This document shows, piece by piece, positions 1-6,584 of a stretch of 6,584 nt of DNA (positions within the stretch are counted from its first letter, which is position 1; every line of letters starts with the position of its first letter). Origin of the DNA: an uncultured Prevotella sp. (GTDB lineage Bacteria > Bacteroidota > Bacteroidia > Bacteroidales > Bacteroidaceae). The notes beneath the pieces were generated by a model, which was not told where the DNA came from, searched no databases, and worked only from the letters and a program-made list of their open reading frames with translations. The stretch covers positions 1-6,584 of the forward strand of contig CAMQBP010000110.1 of the NCBI GenBank assembly GCA_946999025.1, in the 5' to 3' direction. Position numbers and translations under genes: made by a program.

Positions 1-603
1 TACGAGAAGAACTATACGCAAACGAAGGACAATTCGCGCACGCCAAACACCTATGGCTACTATTCTTCCCTTAAAGAAGTGCCTCAACGTGGAAAGGGCG
101 AGACATATAATACACCGTGGCAGGCCTTTGCCATGAATGATTATGTTATTCGATACACAGATGTAATGCTTGATAGAGCCGAGGCTCTCATCGAGATAGG
201 GCGTCTTACCGAGGCCAGAACTATAATCAACCATATACGGCAGCGTGCGGCAAACTCCGTCAATAAGCATATCAATTATGCTGCGAATCAATGTGAGATA
301 GCACTTTACCCTGACACATATTTCGCCACACAGGCCATGGCTCGCGAATGTTTGAGATGGGAGAGACGTGTTGAGACAGGTATGGAGCATGTGCGTTTCT
401 TTGACCTCAGACGTTGGGGATTGCTTTCAAAGACACTTAATGCGTATTTCAAGCATGAGTCAGAAAATAGCTACGAGGGGCAAACTTATGCTAAATACTA
501 CAAGGATGCACACTTCACACAAGGAAAGAACGAATATTTCCCAGTGCCATACAACCAACTCTATTACATCCCAGGCCTCTATTCACAAAATAAGGGATAT
601 TAA
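1..603 (+). CDS. SusD/RagB-family outer-membrane glycan-binding lipoprotein, C-terminal part (5' end outside window)
   Basis: The reading frame is open from base 1, so the gene starts upstream; 200 residues are visible and it ends with TAA followed at once by an in-frame TAG. SusD proteins sit on the outer face of the outer membrane as a lid over a SusC TonB-dependent porin and bind the target glycan. Seen here: the TPR-like helix pair typical of SusD (DYVIRYTDVMLDRAEAL at about residues 47-63, then EARTIINHIRQRA), the late-family signature with ERR near 121-123 and FFDLRRWG at 133-140, and the usual C-terminal ending with FPVPYNQL followed by a terminal QNKGY. The N-terminal signal peptide and most of the ligand-binding surface are out of view. 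Fructan specificity is inferred only from the GH32 genes downstream. An internal GTG at 79 is not the start, because the protein similarity continues upstream of it. The next gene begins after a 38-bp A/T-rich gap. Confidence 0.93.
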   Translation, partial: YEKNYTQTKDNSRTPNTYGYYSSLKEVPQRGKGETYNTPWQAFAMNDYVIRYTDVMLDRAEALIEIGRLTEARTIINHIRQRAANSVNKHINYAANQCEIALYPDTYFATQAMARECLRWERRVETGMEHVRFFDLRRWGLLSKTLNAYFKHESENSYEGQTYAKYYKDAHFTQGKNEYFPVPYNQLYYIPGLYSQNKGY

Positions 604-641
604 TAGCGTGTAACTTTTTAATTTCCAAATAATAATTCATA

Positions 642-2144
642 ATGAAACACATATCATACAGTTTGTTGTTCTTGCTGGCCTTGCTTGCGAGTTCATGCCA
701 AGAAAAGAATATCGACATAGCCCCAATGGTTCTGACGGCTCCTGATGGCAATCATATTATCGGCCAATTGATAGATGATGATTATACATGGACCTGGCCC
801 ACGCTTTCCAATGGAAAGAAAATGTTTGTTTCGCTTTATGCTGGAGGCACCATTATACGGTCCGATACTATCAACGGTAATAAATACACGCAACACAACA
901 TTGCTACCAATGTGCCTTATACCTATGTGTTCAAGACCACAGATGGTATTAATCTTTCGAATGGTATCGTAAAGACTTATTTGCGTGAGGGTGCCTCGAA
1001 AATTACAGGCGTGCAGATGGCACAGGTTGAAAAAGAGAGTGGCTATGACGCTTCTGTCTCATGGACAAATCCTGATGACGCCACCTCCATATTGTTAACG
1101 GCATCTAATGGGGTGCGTACGTTGACAGAAACATTGCCCGCCTCCATTAATAATTATACTATCAACGACGTGACTTACGGAGACAGTTGGAATGTTATTT
1201 TGCGTGCTGTTAATGATAAGGGGTACTCCTTACCCGTCTCGTCCAACTTAAAAATAGGCAAAACGGCCATGGCTTTTCTTAGCACATATGCCTCCCCCGA
1301 GGAATTAGTGGCTAATGGAGATGACGACGAGGCTTCGGCATGGCTTTGGATGCACAACCAATACCCTACGGCAAAATTCCTTTATTTTGGCAATATCAAG
1401 AGTAGAGCCGATATTGATGCATATAGGGTAATGTTCTGGTTACGCGATCTTGAGCATGGATCTGCGGCGGATGTGTGGAGAATGCCTGAGGCAGTGATGT
1501 CCGCATCTAATATTATTAAGGATTGGTATAAGGCTGGCGGAAACTTGTTGTTGTGGCAGCATGCAACGCCATACATTGCTACTTTGGGCAGGATAGACCA
1601 AAGTTTACTAAAAAACAATGACCACGTCATAGGTATAGGCAAAGGAAATTACAATGGAGACACTTGGGCAATGGCCTTGAGTTTGAATGCAGGTGGAAAC
1701 TTTATTGACTTTTCCTCACATCCGATATATAAAAATCTGCCAGTCCAAAAAGGTGATAATGGTCTAAAAATATTGCAAGTTAAAGGACCAGGATGGACAG
1801 AAGATCATAACTGCCTCTACTTTAACACTCCATCAGCACTTACGGGTAAGGGAAATCAAGATCTGGCATGCTACACAGAGTTGACACATACTTACGGCAT
1901 ATATCCCCTTGGAGTGTGGGATTCGCAGGTAAGCTGGATATCACAATTTAATGTGTGGGAGGCAAGACAGGGCAATACCGACTATAAGGGAACTGTGATA
2001 TGCATTGGCAATGGCGGTTGTGAGTTTTCCATGAAAAATGCTGACGGTAGTGCTGACAAAAGTATGTCGCCCAAGAACAATATCTATCAAAGTACTATTC
2101 TCCAATTGGCTAAAAACTGCTTGGAATATTTAAAAACTAAATAG
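642..2144 (+). CDS. DUF4960-type surface lipoprotein of fructan PUL (BT1761-like, probable fructan-binding)
   Basis: This is a 500-residue lipoprotein. Residues 1-18 are an SPII signal with the lipobox LASSC (Cys19), and the residues after it (QEKNID) are charged, as in Bacteroidota lipoproteins exported to the cell surface. About 28-116 and 117-206 look like two beta-rich Ig/FN3-like domains; the second has a VSWTNPDD strand typical of such folds. From about 208 to the end is a domain I recognise as DUF4960-like. It has GGNLLLWQHATPYI near 299-312, a glycine-rich strand-loop ICIGNGGCEFS near 453-463 and a closing helix, which together suggest a flavodoxin/glutamine-amidotransferase-like fold (inference). 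No catalytic triad can be named. It sits between susD and the GH32 lipoprotein, the place held by the levan-binding protein BT1761 in B. thetaiotaomicron, so a glycan-binding role in the same surface complex is likely. The ATG at 642 is chosen because it directly precedes the signal peptide; there is no Shine-Dalgarno, only A/T-rich sequence. The stop lies 4 bp before the next start. Confidence 0.85.
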   Translation: MKHISYSLLFLLALLASSCQEKNIDIAPMVLTAPDGNHIIGQLIDDDYTWTWPTLSNGKKMFVSLYAGGTIIRSDTINGNKYTQHNIATNVPYTYVFKTTDGINLSNGIVKTYLREGASKITGVQMAQVEKESGYDASVSWTNPDDATSILLTASNGVRTLTETLPASINNYTINDVTYGDSWNVILRAVNDKGYSLPVSSNLKIGKTAMAFLSTYASPEELVANGDDDEASAWLWMHNQYPTAKFLYFGNIKSRADIDAYRVMFWLRDLEHGSAADVWRMPEAVMSASNIIKDWYKAGGNLLLWQHATPYIATLGRIDQSLLKNNDHVIGIGKGNYNGDTWAMALSLNAGGNFIDFSSHPIYKNLPVQKGDNGLKILQVKGPGWTEDHNCLYFNTPSALTGKGNQDLACYTELTHTYGIYPLGVWDSQVSWISQFNVWEARQGNTDYKGTVICIGNGGCEFSMKNADGSADKSMSPKNNIYQSTILQLAKNCLEYLKTK

Positions 2145-2148
2145 CAAT

Positions 2149-3687
2149 ATGAACTTTATCAAAATGTTATATATACTGTTTGCCGCGATATGTCTTTTCA
2201 TGTCGCAGGCATGCTCTGAAAGAGAAGTAGACCCGTCTCTTGGGCCCATAGAGTTGGTAGATACCACTGCGAATGAGAATGGCGAGAAGCCTGTCATTAA
2301 TACTGGCTATGATGAGGCATATCGACCGCAAATTCATTACACACCTGCTCGAAATTGGGTGAACGACCCAAATGGGTTAGTCTATGCCAATGGCACATAC
2401 CATTTGTTTTATCAATACAACCCAAAAGGTAACGATTGGGGAAACATGAGCTGGGGACACGCTACAAGTACTGACCTTATGCATTGGGTGGAACAACCTG
2501 TGGCACTGACACGAGATAGATTGGGCGATGTATTTTCTGGCTCCGCCGTTGTGGATAAGGAAAATACGGCAGGGTTTGGCAAGAATACCATTATAGCTAT
2601 CTACACCGCAGCTTCCACTACCCAACAGCAGTGCATAGCCTATAGTACCGATAATGGTGTCACTTTTAAGAAATACTCTGGCAACCCTGTGATTCCCTCC
2701 ACCTCTGCTGATTTTCGTGACCCTAAGGTTTTTTGGTATGAGAAAGATAAAAAATGGGTCATGTTATTGGCTACAGGATTTGGAAAAACCATAGAGTTGT
2801 GGTCATCGCTTGACTTAAAAACATGGAAAAAACAGAGTGCTTTTTCATCCCCAATAGACCGTTGTAATAAAGGTCAATGGGAGTGTCCAGACCTGTTTCC
2901 ACTTCAATACAAAGGAAAGGAGAAATGGATTATGCTTGTGAGTGTCAATCCTGGAGGTCCAGTTTCTGGTTCCGGCACTATGTATTTCATAGGCTCATTT
3001 GATGGTTCTCGTTTTATGGCTGACAAGGATTTTGACTATCCATTATGGCTTGATTACGGCTCGGATAATTATGCAGGAGTGAGTTGGAACAATTTGGAAG
3101 GTCGACGTGTGTATATAGCATGGATGAATAACTGGAATTATGCAGGACAAGTGCCTGCTTCGCCTTGGCGATCCGCATTTACCTTGCCACGCTATTTAGA
3201 GCTTATCTCCTATCAGAACAAGCCATTGCTGGTTAGCAAGGTGGTGACAGAAATAGAGACTTTGGCAGACAAGTGGCATGATGTGATAGATGGCGAGATT
3301 GGAACATCTGAAGCGTACCAGCTCCAAATAAAGGTTTCGACTACCGAAGATTGGACGCTGACGCTCTACAACGCATACGGTGAACAATATGTTATGAATT
3401 ATCAAGCGTTCAATAGACGTATAGTGGCGAATAGAGGAGCAAAAACAGGTAAGACTGATTTTAACTTAAATTTCTCTATACTGTCCATAGGCATGCCCAT
3501 TAATACACTCAACGACGAGGTAACACTTGACATCTACGTGGATCGCTCTTCTGTGGAGACCCTCACCTCATCTGGTACAGCCGCCATGACAAACGTGGTC
3601 TATCCTAAGTCCATTTATAGCAAGGTCGAGCTTGACATCCCATGCTCGCGTATGCGTGCCAGGCCTTTGAGACGTATTTGGCGATAG
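2149..3687 (+). CDS. GH32 fructanase lipoprotein, probably surface-exposed (candidate endo-levanase/inulinase)
   Basis: This is a 512-residue glycoside hydrolase family 32 enzyme that hydrolyses beta-fructosidic bonds. The N-terminus is an SPII signal ending SQAC with Cys22; Gln at -2 is unusual for a lipobox. The following SEREVD is acidic, which favours export to the cell surface. The five-bladed propeller begins near residue 60. The catalytic set is complete: nucleophile Asp73 in WVNDPNG, transition-state stabiliser Asp191 in FRDPK, and acid/base Glu245 in WECPD. FSGSAVVD (129-136) is also conserved. A beta-sandwich follows, with VDRSSVE near its end. The length fits a single catalytic unit without extra domains and is close to the family's usual size. 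Its position after the DUF4960 lipoprotein matches the surface endo-levanase BT1760, so endo action is a reasonable guess that sequence alone does not settle. The sequence before the acid/base differs from the paralogue (CNKGQWECPD, no His-Gly). It starts 4 bp after the previous stop, suggesting coupled translation; Met6 is an alternative start but would shorten the signal. Confidence 0.93.
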   Translation: MNFIKMLYILFAAICLFMSQACSEREVDPSLGPIELVDTTANENGEKPVINTGYDEAYRPQIHYTPARNWVNDPNGLVYANGTYHLFYQYNPKGNDWGNMSWGHATSTDLMHWVEQPVALTRDRLGDVFSGSAVVDKENTAGFGKNTIIAIYTAASTTQQQCIAYSTDNGVTFKKYSGNPVIPSTSADFRDPKVFWYEKDKKWVMLLATGFGKTIELWSSLDLKTWKKQSAFSSPIDRCNKGQWECPDLFPLQYKGKEKWIMLVSVNPGGPVSGSGTMYFIGSFDGSRFMADKDFDYPLWLDYGSDNYAGVSWNNLEGRRVYIAWMNNWNYAGQVPASPWRSAFTLPRYLELISYQNKPLLVSKVVTEIETLADKWHDVIDGEIGTSEAYQLQIKVSTTEDWTLTLYNAYGEQYVMNYQAFNRRIVANRGAKTGKTDFNLNFSILSIGMPINTLNDEVTLDIYVDRSSVETLTSSGTAAMTNVVYPKSIYSKVELDIPCSRMRARPLRRIWR

Positions 3688-3764
3688 TTCAAGCGGGTTT
3701 TGTGGTCGCCTAATAAAAGAGACAGATATGGCGAACACATTTCTAACACTATTAAAATAAATAT

Positions 3765-3799
3765 TGATGATTAAAAAACCTATATGATGATTAAAAAAC
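3765..3799 (+). repeat. 15-bp direct repeat duplicating the start region of the second GH32 gene
   Basis: The 15-mer tgatgattaaaaaac occurs at 3765-3779 and again at 3785-3799, a 20-bp period with 5 bp between copies. The second copy carries the start codons of the GH32 gene (ATG ATG ATT AAA AAA). The first carries the same ATG ATT AAA AAA just upstream. It looks like a small local tandem duplication of the translation start. It lies at the end of the longest intergenic gap in the window (96 bp, 3688-3783), which otherwise shows A/T-rich sequence with no convincing promoter or terminator. Confidence 0.8.
3767..3787 (+). other. Six-codon upstream ORF overlapping the second GH32 start (ATGA overlap)
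   Basis: The upstream repeat copy supplies an ATG that reads MIKKPI and then TGA at 3785-3787. That stop overlaps the first ATG of the GH32 gene (3784-3786) in the classic ATGA arrangement. A ribosome finishing this mini-ORF could restart on the GH32 gene. Whether it is translated is unknown. It may be only a by-product of the duplication, and translation may normally begin at either ATG of the downstream pair (3784 or 3787). Confidence 0.35.
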
Positions 3800-5505
3800 T
3801 TAAAACTACGATTGTTACGATGACACTGCTTTGCCTTTGTTTCATTGCTAATGCAAAGCCAGCCGAGACTATTTTTCTCGCTCCTACCCATGTCATGTAC
3901 CGTTTAGACACTTCATCCAAATACTTGCTTTTGCCTGTAGAGGAGAGCCAAGAGAATGCTCATATAAGGGTAATCCACGATAATAAGGTGGTGAAGGAAT
4001 TCAATTGCAAGTTGGCCATGAACAAGATTGACTACTTTGTGCCTCTCGACCTCGATGAATTTGACGGGAAAGACATCTTGCTCGACATCATCATTTCACG
4101 CAGTAATGCTAACGAACAGGCCAGACATACAGCCACCAAAGATTTTATCTGTTGGAAGGCAATCAAGTATGCTGATACGTTTGATACGCAGAATCGCGAG
4201 AAATTCCGTCCCGTCTATCACCATACGCCCCTTTACGGCTGGATGAACGACCCCAACGGGATGTTTTATAAGGACGGTGTTTGGCATCTCTACTTTCAGC
4301 ACAACCCCTACGGATCGCAGTGGGAGAACATGACGTGGGGTCATTCTACTTCACGCGACTTGATGAACTGGACCTTCGAGGGCGACGCTGTGATGCCGGA
4401 CGCCTTGGGAACAGTGTTTAGCGGATCGGCTGTCGTAGACAAAAACAATACGGCTGGATTTGGAAGTGGTGCCGTTGTGGCCATGTACACTTCTGCCGGG
4501 CAAAGCCAGACACAGAGCTTGGCCTACAGCACAGACAATGGTCAGACGTTTACGAAATATGCGGGCAACCCAGTGATCGTGTCCAACACGCCCGACTTCC
4601 GCGATCCAAAGATTTTCTGGAATGAGGTAATTGGCAAATGGAATATGATTTTGGCCGAAGGGCAGCACATGAAGATCTATTCTTCGTCAAACCTGAAAGA
4701 CTGGACGCATGAAAGCGATTTCGGCGAGGGTTATGGCAACCACGATGGGGTTTGGGAATGCCCCGACCTGCTGAAAATGGGCGACCGATGGCTGCTCATT
4801 TGCAACATCAACCCTGGCGGACCTTTCGGCGGATCGGCCACTCAGTATTTTATCGGCACCTTCGACGGCCGCAAGTTCATGTGTGAGGACGCTCCGGAGG
4901 TGACCAAATGGATGGATTGGGGCAAGGACCACTATGCCACCGTCACTTTTAGCAATGCTCCCGACGGACGTCATGTGGCCATGCCTTGGATGAGCAACTG
5001 GCAGTATGCCAATGATGTGCCCACCAAGCAATATCGCTCGGCCAACGGTTTGCCGCGCGATCTCGGTCTGTTCAGCTATCAGGGAAAGACCTATTGCAGC
5101 GTCAAGCCGAGTCCGGAAGTCATGAATGCCTTTGCATCGAAGCCTGTTAAGCGGCTCAGCGACGCCTGTCGCATCGATGTCAGGCTCCGTGCCAACACTA
5201 TTATCACGCTGTCCAATGGTCAGGGAGAAACGGTCACCATGACTTATAATGCCAAGAACGAAACTTTTGAGATGGATCGCACAAAGAGCGGAGACACAAG
5301 TTTTTCGAGCAATTTTGCTACGGTGACCAAAGCCCCGACCTACGGAAAAATAAACACACTTCAAATCTTCATCGACAAAAGCAGCATTGAGGTGTTCGAT
5401 GCCGATGGGAAAATGGCCATGTCTAACATAGTCTTCCCCTCCTCACCCTACACGCAGCTTACTCTCAAGGGTGGCAAGGCCCGTATTTACAATCTGAAAA
5501 AATAA
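3784..5505 (+). CDS. GH32 fructanase with N-terminal DUF4980-like domain, probably periplasmic exo-fructosidase
   Basis: This is a 573-residue GH32 enzyme. Residues 1-24 form an SPI signal with likely cleavage after ANA (Ala24), and there is no lipobox, so it is predicted to be soluble in the periplasm. About 27-125 is a beta-rich N-terminal domain that I take to be the DUF4980 domain found in front of many Bacteroidota GH32 enzymes. The propeller starts near 140. Catalytic residues are complete: nucleophile Asp156 in WMNDPNG, stabiliser Asp274 in FRDPK, and acid/base Glu325 in WECPD, preceded by the usual His-Asp-Gly. VFSGSAVVD (211-219) and NPGGP are conserved, and a C-terminal beta-sandwich has IDKSSIEVF. 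By position it corresponds to BT1759, and exo-release of fructose from imported oligosaccharides is inferred. Similarity to the preceding GH32 is clear in protein but weak in DNA, so they are old paralogues. GC rises sharply at about 4200, where the catalytic domain begins. The start is one of two consecutive ATGs (3784, 3787), with no Shine-Dalgarno. Confidence 0.93.
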   Translation: MMIKKLKTTIVTMTLLCLCFIANAKPAETIFLAPTHVMYRLDTSSKYLLLPVEESQENAHIRVIHDNKVVKEFNCKLAMNKIDYFVPLDLDEFDGKDILLDIIISRSNANEQARHTATKDFICWKAIKYADTFDTQNREKFRPVYHHTPLYGWMNDPNGMFYKDGVWHLYFQHNPYGSQWENMTWGHSTSRDLMNWTFEGDAVMPDALGTVFSGSAVVDKNNTAGFGSGAVVAMYTSAGQSQTQSLAYSTDNGQTFTKYAGNPVIVSNTPDFRDPKIFWNEVIGKWNMILAEGQHMKIYSSSNLKDWTHESDFGEGYGNHDGVWECPDLLKMGDRWLLICNINPGGPFGGSATQYFIGTFDGRKFMCEDAPEVTKWMDWGKDHYATVTFSNAPDGRHVAMPWMSNWQYANDVPTKQYRSANGLPRDLGLFSYQGKTYCSVKPSPEVMNAFASKPVKRLSDACRIDVRLRANTIITLSNGQGETVTMTYNAKNETFEMDRTKSGDTSFSSNFATVTKAPTYGKINTLQIFIDKSSIEVFDADGKMAMSNIVFPSSPYTQLTLKGGKARIYNLKK

Positions 5506-5552
5506 GGCTGCACAACAAATGCTAAATCAATCTTAAACTTCAAAACAACGTC

Positions 5553-6584
5553 ATGAGCAAAACAAATAAACTCGCTTTGATACCGGTCATGCTCTGTTTT
5601 TTCGCCATGGGCTTCGTCGACTTAGTAGGCATTGCGTCCAACTATGTGAAAGAAGACCTTGCGCTGAGCGACTCGGTTGCCAACATCCTGCCTTCGCTGG
5701 TATTTTTCTGGTTTCTCATTTTCTCTGTTCCCACAGGGGTTTTGATGAACAAAATCGGACGCAAAAAAACAGTCTTGCTGTCGCTTGTGGTCACCAACAT
5801 CTCGCTGTTGTTACCCATTTTCAGTGAAAACTTCTATGTCATGCTCGTCTCCTTCTCCCTTCTGGGCATTGGAAATGCATTGATGCAGACTTCGCTCAAT
5901 CCGTTAGTGTCTACCGTCATCAAGGGAAACCTTGCTGCGACGCTCACCTTCGGCCAATTTGTAAAGGCCATCGCGTCGCTCATGGCACCCTATATCGCTA
6001 TGTGGGGAGCATTGGCCACCATTCCAGCCTTCGGCTTGGGTTGGCGTGTGCTTTTCCCTATCTATATGATTGTTGGCGTGATTGCCTCGTTGCTGTTGGC
6101 CTCGACACCTATTGAGGAGGAAACCGACACACTCGACGCCGACGAGAACGACACCGTGGCAAGCCATTTTTCAAAAGCCTTCGGACTGCTCGGCACACCA
6201 GCTGTGCTGTTGAGTTTTGTCGCCATCATCTGTCATGTGGGTATAGATGTGGGCACCAACACCACGGCTCCGAAGATTTTGATGGAGCGGTTGGGCATGA
6301 CCTTGAATGAAGCCGCCTTTGCCACGAGTCTGTATTTCATTTTCCGCACCATCGGCTGTCTCACAGGAAGTTATTTTTTGCGGGTTATGAAGAGTCGCAC
6401 ATTCTTTATCATCAGCGTCGCGATGATGACTTTGTCTATGCTCGGACTGCTTGTCGGAACATCCAAGCCAATACTCTATACGGCCATCGCCTTAGTGGGA
6501 TATGGCAACTCCAACATCTTCTCCATCGTGTTCTCGCAGGCACTTCTTTCGGTGCCCGAGAAGAAAAATGCCGTGAGTGGTCTG
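5553..6584 (+). CDS. MFS sugar transporter, FHS/FucP-like, probable inner-membrane fructose importer (3' end outside window)
   Basis: From ATG at 5553 the frame stays open for 344 codons to the last base, so the C-terminus lies beyond the window; about 40-60 residues are probably missing, judging by usual MFS lengths. The protein is strongly hydrophobic, with a helix at about 8-28 carrying Asp23, a second at about 44-65, and the MFS loop 2-3 signature GVLMNKIGRKK (62-72). There is a QTSLNP motif at 112-117 in the place of the QTAxNP-type motif of fucose/glucose-galactose carriers. A very acidic central loop (187-200, eight Asp/Glu) separates the two six-helix halves. The likely role is proton-coupled uptake of fructose released in the periplasm, by analogy with BT1758; the substrate is inferred from context. 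It starts 47 bp after the GH32 stop with no terminator between. The GC-rich codon use matches the catalytic part of that GH32 rather than the lipoprotein genes. Confidence 0.88.
   Translation, partial: MSKTNKLALIPVMLCFFAMGFVDLVGIASNYVKEDLALSDSVANILPSLVFFWFLIFSVPTGVLMNKIGRKKTVLLSLVVTNISLLLPIFSENFYVMLVSFSLLGIGNALMQTSLNPLVSTVIKGNLAATLTFGQFVKAIASLMAPYIAMWGALATIPAFGLGWRVLFPIYMIVGVIASLLLASTPIEEETDTLDADENDTVASHFSKAFGLLGTPAVLLSFVAIICHVGIDVGTNTTAPKILMERLGMTLNEAAFATSLYFIFRTIGCLTGSYFLRVMKSRTFFIISVAMMTLSMLGLLVGTSKPILYTAIALVGYGNSNIFSIVFSQALLSVPEKKNAVSGL

Larger units (their letters stand above)
1..6584 (+). other. Fructan polysaccharide utilization locus, partial operon
   Basis: Five co-directional genes are spaced by 38, 4, 96 and 47 bp. 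Their order is SusD-like, DUF4960 lipoprotein, GH32 lipoprotein, secreted GH32, MFS transporter. They cover surface binding, surface cutting, periplasmic cutting and inner-membrane uptake of one substrate class. The order matches the B. thetaiotaomicron levan locus as I recall it. No regulator lies in the window; in that locus control comes from a hybrid two-component sensor that binds fructose. Whether the polymer is levan (beta-2,6) or inulin (beta-2,1) cannot be read from this sequence. Confidence 0.85.

Noticed and set aside
79..603. GTG at 79 as the start of a short SusD-like gene
   Set aside because: The frame is open to base 1 and the visible part is only the C-terminal part of a SusD protein, so the true start lies outside the window.
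3680..3710. Possible hairpin after the first GH32 (ggcga pairing with tcgcc)
   Set aside because: The stem is only 5 bp with a 21-nt loop, it overlaps the stop codon, and no T-run follows. It is too weak to call a terminator.
3688..3783. Possible promoter in the 96-bp gap
   Set aside because: TTTTG at 3698-3702 could pass for a Bacteroidota -33 element, but no TAnnTTTG follows at the right distance. Co-transcription from upstream is simpler.
3568..3891. 107-codon minus-strand open frame spanning the GH32-GH32 gap
   Set aside because: It overlaps both flanking GH32 genes and the translation resembles no known protein. The gap sequence is better explained as a leader for the downstream gene.
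4351..4668. 105-codon minus-strand open frame
   Set aside because: It is antisense shadow of the same GH32 gene, with no signal, domain or start context of its own.
4687..5364. 225-codon open frame on the minus strand
   Set aside because: It lies wholly antisense to the GH32 catalytic domain, whose motifs are intact on the + strand. The translation shows no recognisable domain, and long antisense frames are expected in GC-richer genes.
5904..6167. 87-codon minus-strand open frame
   Set aside because: It is antisense to the MFS transporter, which reads as continuous membrane protein here; the peptide is low-complexity and rich in His, Gly and Arg.

Overview
The window is a slice of a Bacteroidota polysaccharide utilization locus (PUL) aimed at fructans (levan or inulin type). 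It most resembles a Prevotella/Segatella-like or Bacteroides-like gut or oral anaerobe. The grounds are a SusD-family protein, surface lipoproteins with acidic residues after the lipobox cysteine, A/T-rich start regions with no Shine-Dalgarno sequence, and moderate GC. The genus is an inference; the phylum is well supported. All five genes lie on the + strand, tightly spaced, and no convincing internal promoter or terminator was seen, so they probably form one transcript that starts upstream of the window.

Layout: 1-603 is the C-terminal 200 residues of a SusD-like glycan-binding lipoprotein. 642-2144 is a 500-residue surface lipoprotein with two Ig-like domains and a C-terminal DUF4960-type domain. 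2149-3687 is a lipoprotein GH32 fructanase, probably surface-exposed. 3784-5505 is a second GH32 with an ordinary (SPI) signal peptide and an extra N-terminal domain, probably periplasmic. 5553-6584 is the first 344 residues of an MFS sugar transporter that runs off the window. The gene lies open to the last base and has no stop here.

Together: SusD (with a SusC expected just upstream) and the DUF4960 lipoprotein capture fructan at the cell surface, and the lipoprotein GH32 cuts it into importable oligosaccharides. The SPI-type GH32 releases fructose in the periplasm and the MFS carrier takes fructose across the inner membrane. From memory, this order matches the Bacteroides thetaiotaomicron levan locus BT1762-BT1761-BT1760-BT1759-BT1758. 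On that model a fructokinase should follow the transporter, and a SusC-like porin should precede the SusD.

This is a recognisable system rather than a new one. The points that deserve a second look are a step in base composition inside the second GH32 gene at its domain boundary, a 15-bp direct repeat that duplicates that gene's start and creates a six-codon ORF overlapping it, the altered loop before the acid/base residue of the first GH32, and the uncharacterised fold and role of the DUF4960 lipoprotein.
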